Positions 5,879 to 9,972 of a stretch of DNA of 9,972 nt are shown piece by piece. The stretch is taken from NCBI GenBank assembly GCA_005877565.1, contig VBOK01000165.1:1-9972 (forward strand), written 5' to 3'. Origin of the DNA: Nitrospirota bacterium (GTDB lineage Bacteria > Nitrospirota > Nitrospiria > Nitrospirales > NS-4). The first letter of the stretch is position 1; each line of letters begins with the position of its first letter. The notes below the pieces were generated by a model, which made no database searches, was not told the DNA's origin, and worked only from the letters and a program-made list of their open reading frames with translations. The translations under genes and the position numbers were made by a program.

Positions 5879-7183
5879 TCAGAGTCGCACGATCTTGTGG
5901 CGATCCGCCGTGACCTGGCGCGTGGCGTTGCGGCTGTCCACCACCAGACGCGCATGCTTGACGACGGCATCCCAGTCGTAGGACGTATGGTCGGTGGCGA
6001 TCACGACGCAGTCTGCGTGCGCGAGGGTTTCGGCGTTCACAGCCGGCACGCGGGTGAGTTGTTCAAAGCCCTTGAGCGCCGTCACATGCGGGTCGTGCCA
6101 GCTCACGTGGGCGCCTTTGTCGCAGAGCAGCTTGATGATGTCCAAGGCCGGCGACTCGCGGACATCGTCGATGTCGCGCTTGTAGGCGACCCCGAGCACC
6201 AGGATTGAAGAGCCGTTGACGCTCTTCTGGATCCGGTTCAGGGCCTCCGTGACCTTCCCCGCCACGTAAGGGGGCATCTCGGCATTGATCTCCCCGGCCA
6301 GCTCGATGAACCGGGCCCGATAGTTCAGCGTCTTCAGCTTCCAGGACAGGTAGTGGGGATCCACCGGGATGCAGTGTCCGCCCAGCCCCGGACCCGGGTA
6401 GAACGGGATGAACCCGTACGGCTTGGTGGCAGCCGCCTCGACGACTTCCCAGACATTGATCCCGAGCCGGTCGCACATGATGGCGATTTCATTCACCAGG
6501 CCGATGTTGACGATCCGGAAGGTGTTCTCCAGGAGCTTCGTCATCTCCGCCGCTTCCGTGGACGACACAGGCACCACCTTGTCCACCACCTGGCTATAGA
6601 GCGCGGCAGCCGCTTGCCGGCACGTGGGCGTGATGCCTCCCACCACGCGCGGCGTGTTCTTGAGGCGGTAGGTGGCATTGCCAGGGTCGATGCGCTCCGG
6701 CGAGAACGCCAGGCAGAAGTCCACGCCGACCTTCAGGCCGCTTTCCTCCAGCATCGGCAGGAGAAGCTCCCGCGTGGTGCCCGGATATGTCGTACTCTCC
6801 AGCACAATCAACTGGCCTTCGCGCAACCCTGTCTTGACCGCGCGCGCGGCTTGCAGGATGAAGGACACGTCGGGGTCCTTGGTCTTGTTCAAGGGCGTCG
6901 GCACGCAGATGCAGCACGCGTCGGCCTCCGCTAGGGGGGCAAACTCCGTGGTGGCATTGAACCGACCGGCTTCGACGAGCGGTCGGAGGTCGGAGGACGG
7001 CACATCCTGGATGTAGCTGTCGCCCTTCTTGAGCCGTCCCACCCGTCCCGCGTCCACGTCAATGCCGGTCACGTGATAGCCCGCCTTGGCAAACCCCACA
7101 GCCAGCGGCAGGCCCACATAGCCCAACCCGATGACGGCCACGTGCGCGGTCCGGTCTGTGATTTTCTTAAGGAGTCGTTCCAT
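5879..7183 (-). CDS. UDP-N-acetylglucosamine 6-dehydrogenase-like (WbpA/TviB type) nucleotide-sugar dehydrogenase
   Basis: A 434-residue NAD-dependent enzyme that oxidises C6 of a UDP-sugar to a uronate in two steps, in the cytoplasm, for surface polysaccharide. The N-terminal Rossmann motif is GLGYVG (19-24). Other marks are CVPTPLNKTKDPD (93-105), the catalytic Lys in MTKLLENTFR (about K216), the catalytic C271 in GPGLGGHCIPVDPHY, and GVAYKRDIDDVRESP (331-345) in the C-terminal domain. The overall pattern fits WbpA/TviB rather than UDP-glucose (Ugd) or GDP-mannose (AlgD) dehydrogenases, so UDP-GlcNAc is the likely substrate, though UDP-GalNAc or UDP-ManNAc cannot be excluded. The ATG at 7183 was chosen. 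An ORF continuing to 7231 adds MEILHSVQDD, which is translated repeat sequence. The DUF3108 gene follows after 10 bp. Confidence 0.92.
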   Translation of the reverse strand: MERLLKKITDRTAHVAVIGLGYVGLPLAVGFAKAGYHVTGIDVDAGRVGRLKKGDSYIQDVPSSDLRPLVEAGRFNATTEFAPLAEADACCICVPTPLNKTKDPDVSFILQAARAVKTGLREGQLIVLESTTYPGTTRELLLPMLEESGLKVGVDFCLAFSPERIDPGNATYRLKNTPRVVGGITPTCRQAAAALYSQVVDKVVPVSSTEAAEMTKLLENTFRIVNIGLVNEIAIMCDRLGINVWEVVEAAATKPYGFIPFYPGPGLGGHCIPVDPHYLSWKLKTLNYRARFIELAGEINAEMPPYVAGKVTEALNRIQKSVNGSSILVLGVAYKRDIDDVRESPALDIIKLLCDKGAHVSWHDPHVTALKGFEQLTRVPAVNAETLAHADCVVIATDHTSYDWDAVVKHARLVVDSRNATRQVTADRHKIVRL

Positions 7184-7200
7184 TACAAGACGCCCTTTCC

Positions 7201-7272
7201 TGTCATCCTGAACGGAGTGAAGGATCTCCACAATCTGACTCGGAGAGATTCTTCGCTGCGCTCAGAATGACA
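7201..7272. repeat. Imperfect inverted-repeat element (TGTCATYCTGA type)
   Basis: A 72-bp element bounded by TGTCATCCTGA on the left and TCAGAATGACA on the right. The two arms of about 28 nt pair with roughly 23 matches (several differences would still allow G-U pairing) around a short centre. It looks like a small palindromic interspersed element of a kind common between genes in many bacterial genomes. It fills most of the 101-bp spacer between the mutase stop and the dehydrogenase ATG. Translated in the dehydrogenase frame it yields a spurious SVQDD peptide. Confidence 0.85.
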
Positions 7273-7284
7273 ATCGCCATCGCG

Positions 7285-8649
7285 TTAATGTTTCGCCGGT
7301 CCGCCGGCGATGTATTGCTTGACTTGGGACTCGACGATCTCCCGGATCCGCTTTAAGGCCGCTTCGGACGTGGCTTCAAAGCGCAGGACCAGCGCCGGCT
7401 GGGTGTTCGAGGCGCGAATCAGTCCCCAGCCGTCGGGGAAGAGGACTCGCACCCCGTCGATGTCAATGATCTTGTGCTCGCGGGCCAACTGCTTCTTGGC
7501 CTCCTCCACCACCTGGAACTTGACGTCATCAGGACAGTCCACGCGGATCTCCGGCGTGGACACCGTGTGGGGCAGATCGGTGAGCAGCGTGGAGAGCGGC
7601 CGGCCGGCCTTGGCCAGGATCTCGATCAAGCGGCACGACGCGTAGATGGCATCGTCGTACCCGAAGTACCGGTCGGCGAAAAAGATATGGCCGGACAGCT
7701 CGCCCGCCAGCGCGGCTTTCTCTTCCTTCAGCTTGGCCTTGATCACGGAGTGTCCGGTCCTCCACATGATGGGCCGGCCGCCGTGCTTGGCGACGTCATC
7801 ATAGAAGACCTGCGACGCCTTGACTTCGGAGATGATCGTGGCGCCCGGCTTCTCCTTCAGGATGTCCCGGGAGAACAGCACCATGAGCTTGTCGCCCCAG
7901 AGTATCTGCCCTTTCTCGTCCACCGCGCCGATCCGATCGGCGTCCCCGTCGTACGCGATCCCGACATCCGCGCCGGTCTCGCCCACCGTGCGGATGACAT
8001 CTTGCAGGTTGGTCACCACCGTGGGATCAGGCTGATGATTCGGGAACCGACCGTCTACTTCCTCATACAGCCCGGTCACGCGGCAGCCGAGCAGCCGCAG
8101 GGCCTCAGGGCCTACCAGCCCGCCCATGCCGTTACCGCAATCCACGACGACGTGCAGCCGGTCGGCCCGCACGTGCGCGAATGACTTTTTGATGAAAGCC
8201 AGGTAGTCCGGGATGATGGCGTGCGCCGACATCCGCCCCTGCCCGGATTCGAACCGCCCGCGCTCGATGTCGGCCTGCAAAGACCGGATCGCCGCCCCAT
8301 GCAGGGAATCCTTGCCGAGACAGAGCTTGAAGCCGTTGTACTCGGGCGGATTGTGACTGGCGGTGATCATCACCCCGCCGCCCACCGGCAGCGTGAAGAG
8401 GGCGAAATAGAGCAAGGGCGTCGGGCAAACGCCGATATCCACCACATCGAGCCCGCACCCCAACAGGCCCTTCAGCAGCGCCTCCCGCATCACGGGCGCG
8501 CTGGTCCGCCCATCGCGGCCCACAGCGATGGCTTTGGCGCCCGCGCGCACAGCGCGGGAGCCGTAGGCGCGCCCGATCTTCTCGGCCAGCTCGACCGTCA
8601 GATCCTTTCCCACAATGCCGCGGATGTCGTATTCCCTGAAGATTGACAT
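7285..8649 (-). CDS. Phosphomannomutase/phosphoglucomutase (AlgC/ManB family)
   Basis: A 454-residue alpha-D-phosphohexomutase that interconverts 6- and 1-phosphates of mannose and/or glucose through a phosphoserine. It starts with the family's SIFREYDIRGIVG. The catalytic S98 is in ITASHNP, the metal-binding loop is DGDADR (234-239), the sugar-specificity loop GELSGH (316-321) is of the type used for both glucose and mannose, and the phosphate-binding loop is RASNTQP (412-418). The length is normal. I chose the ATG at 8649, four bp after the ManC stop. In-frame ATGs at 8676 and 8682 would overlap ManC; the 8676 one has GGA five nt upstream and adds MAEQKIVNR, so it is a real alternative. Between ManC and a nucleotide-sugar dehydrogenase, mannose-1-phosphate supply for GDP-mannose is the likely main job. 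Confidence 0.94.
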   Translation of the reverse strand: MSIFREYDIRGIVGKDLTVELAEKIGRAYGSRAVRAGAKAIAVGRDGRTSAPVMREALLKGLLGCGLDVVDIGVCPTPLLYFALFTLPVGGGVMITASHNPPEYNGFKLCLGKDSLHGAAIRSLQADIERGRFESGQGRMSAHAIIPDYLAFIKKSFAHVRADRLHVVVDCGNGMGGLVGPEALRLLGCRVTGLYEEVDGRFPNHQPDPTVVTNLQDVIRTVGETGADVGIAYDGDADRIGAVDEKGQILWGDKLMVLFSRDILKEKPGATIISEVKASQVFYDDVAKHGGRPIMWRTGHSVIKAKLKEEKAALAGELSGHIFFADRYFGYDDAIYASCRLIEILAKAGRPLSTLLTDLPHTVSTPEIRVDCPDDVKFQVVEEAKKQLAREHKIIDIDGVRVLFPDGWGLIRASNTQPALVLRFEATSEAALKRIREIVESQVKQYIAGGPAKH

Positions 8650-8653
8650 ACGA

Positions 8654-9972
8654 TTAACGATTTTCTGTTCTGCCATAGTCATCCGCCAGGCGCACGATGT
8701 CGTCTTCGCCCAAATAGTCGCCGCACTGCACCTCGATGATGTCCAGCGGCACCGGGCCGGGATTCTCCAGACGGTGCGGCGTTCCCTTGGGGACGCCCGT
8801 GCTCTCGTTGACGTGGAGATCGAAGACGCGCTCGCCGCAGGTGACCCGTGCGGTGCCGGCCGTGACGACCCAGTGCTCGCTGCGCCGGTGATGGTACTGG
8901 AGCGACAGGCGCCCGCCCGGCTTCACCGTGACGCGCTTCACTTTGTACTCCGGTCCTTCCTCCAGCACCGTGTAGCTACCCCAGGGCCGATGGACCGTCT
9001 TGTGGATCAGGTGCTCCGGGGCCTTCTGCTTGCGGAGCAGTTCCACCACTTTCTTGACGTCCTGGGCCCGATCCTTGGGACAGACCAGCGTGGCGTCGGC
9101 CGTGTCCACGACCACCATATCCTTCAGTCCGATGGTGGCCACCAGCCGCTGCTCGCCGTAGAGGACGGAGTCGCGGCTCCCGAGGTCCACGATCCGCCCT
9201 ATGCGGACATTGCCGTTGCGGTCAGCGTCGGCGACTTCGTTGAGGCTGCTCCAGTTGCCGACGTCGCTCCACCGGAACGGCACCGGAATCACGGCCGCTC
9301 GGCGGCTCCGCTGCAGCACCCCATGATCAATGGAGATGGACTCGGCCGTTTTGTAAAACTGATCCAGCGCCTGAGTTTCGTTGGACGTGCCCAGCGCCTG
9401 GCCCAGTTGCCTCAGTCCGCGCGCCAGCTTGGGCAGCGCGGTGGCCATTTCCTCGAGGATCATGTCGGCCCGCCACACGAAGATGCCGCTGTTCCAGTAG
9501 AACCCGCCGGCACGCAGGTAGCGCTTCGCGGTGGGCAGGTCCGGCTTCTCCACGAACCGGGCCACCGCCAGCGCCTTGAGCCCACCCTGCGCATGCAACG
9601 GACGGTGTCCCGCGGCTTTGATGTAGCCATAGCCGGTCTCCGGCCGTGTGGGCTTGATCCCGAAGGTCACGAGTTTCTCGGCCTGGGCCACCTGGACCCC
9701 CAAGGCGACCGCCCGGAGAAACTTCTGCTCATCGGGAATGACGTGGTCGGCCGGCATCACCAGCATAACGCCGTCCGGGTCCTTTCGGCGGACGGCTTCG
9801 GCCGCCCAGCCGATCGCGGCCGCGGTGTTGCGGGCCACCGGCTCGATGAGGAGATTCTCCTTGGGAACCCCGTCGGCCCCGTCCAGTTGAATGCGGATGC
9901 CGTCCGCGTGGCTCGCGCCCGTCACCACGAGCGTCCGCTCAGCGGAGACAATCGGGCGCACCCGAAAGACCG
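8654..9972 (-). CDS. manC: Mannose-1-phosphate guanylyltransferase / mannose-6-phosphate isomerase, 5' end missing
   Basis: A bifunctional type II enzyme (ManC/AlgA/CpsB family). Its N-terminal domain would make GDP-mannose from mannose-1-phosphate and GTP, and its C-terminal cupin would convert fructose-6-phosphate to mannose-6-phosphate. The frame is open to the right edge and reads VFRVRPIVSAERTLVVTGASH there, so the first 50 or so residues, including the GGxGxR nucleotide signature, are outside the window; a GTG at 9961 is not the true start. Visible marks are VMPADHVIPD, FVEKPD, FYWNSGIFVW and RWSDVGNW in the transferase domain. In the cupin, RPWGSYTVLEEG is followed by LSLQYHHRRSEHW. 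Compared with the usual QxHxHRxEHW, the second motif His is Arg here (codon 8885-8887). The gene ends with Arg-TAA in CGTTAATCGT and the mutase gene follows directly. Confidence 0.94.
   Translation of the reverse strand, partial: VFRVRPIVSAERTLVVTGASHADGIRIQLDGADGVPKENLLIEPVARNTAAAIGWAAEAVRRKDPDGVMLVMPADHVIPDEQKFLRAVALGVQVAQAEKLVTFGIKPTRPETGYGYIKAAGHRPLHAQGGLKALAVARFVEKPDLPTAKRYLRAGGFYWNSGIFVWRADMILEEMATALPKLARGLRQLGQALGTSNETQALDQFYKTAESISIDHGVLQRSRRAAVIPVPFRWSDVGNWSSLNEVADADRNGNVRIGRIVDLGSRDSVLYGEQRLVATIGLKDMVVVDTADATLVCPKDRAQDVKKVVELLRKQKAPEHLIHKTVHRPWGSYTVLEEGPEYKVKRVTVKPGGRLSLQYHHRRSEHWVVTAGTARVTCGERVFDLHVNESTGVPKGTPHRLENPGPVPLDIIEVQCGDYLGEDDIVRLADDYGRTENR

Noticed and set aside
7184..7231. 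Upstream extension of the UDP-sugar dehydrogenase (MEILHSVQDD...)
   Set aside because: These codons fall mostly inside the 72-bp inverted repeat and precede the family's normal N-terminus; the ATG at 7183 is in the right place.
9959..9961. GTG at 9961 as the start of the guanylyltransferase
   Set aside because: The frame stays open to the edge and the essential N-terminal GGxGxR nucleotide-binding signature would be missing, so the gene must begin outside the window.

Overview
The window is a GC-rich stretch of bacterial chromosome. It holds nine protein genes, all on the minus strand and closely packed: seven are complete, and one is cut at each edge. I see no transposase, phage, CRISPR or toxin-antitoxin gene, and no RNA gene. 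Gene content (DhnA-type class I aldolase, PIN/TRAM protein beside ispD, HtrA-type protease, DUF3108 secreted protein) and the short repeats between genes suggest a Gram-negative environmental bacterium. Nitrospirota (Nitrospira-like) or a neighbouring phylum such as NC10 is my best guess, from memory of similar gene sets and not from any search.

Read in the direction of transcription (right to left), the window starts with a sugar-nucleotide block. It comprises a ManC/AlgA-type bifunctional mannose-1-phosphate guanylyltransferase/mannose-6-phosphate isomerase (5' end outside the window), a phosphomannomutase/phosphoglucomutase, a WbpA/TviB-type UDP-sugar 6-dehydrogenase and, 10 bp further on, a secreted DUF3108 protein. 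A strong sigma-70-like promoter then precedes fructose-1,6-bisphosphatase (fbp), which is followed by class I fructose-bisphosphate aldolase. The start of a Deg/HtrA protease with two PDZ domains overlaps the aldolase end. After a short spacer with its own likely promoter comes a membrane-anchored PIN/TRAM protein (YacL-like). It abuts ispD of the MEP isoprenoid pathway, which runs off the left edge.

The metabolic genes join up: aldolase and fbp make fructose-6-phosphate, the entry point for the ManC isomerase domain, and the mutase and guanylyltransferase then lead to GDP-mannose. The dehydrogenase would supply a UDP-uronate for the same envelope or exopolysaccharide chemistry.

I did not find a new multi-gene system. 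The points worth a second look are the non-coding junctions, which carry four kinds of short palindromic or repeated sequence. Two of these touch start codons or stop codons. One substitution in the cupin motif of the ManC isomerase domain is also notable.
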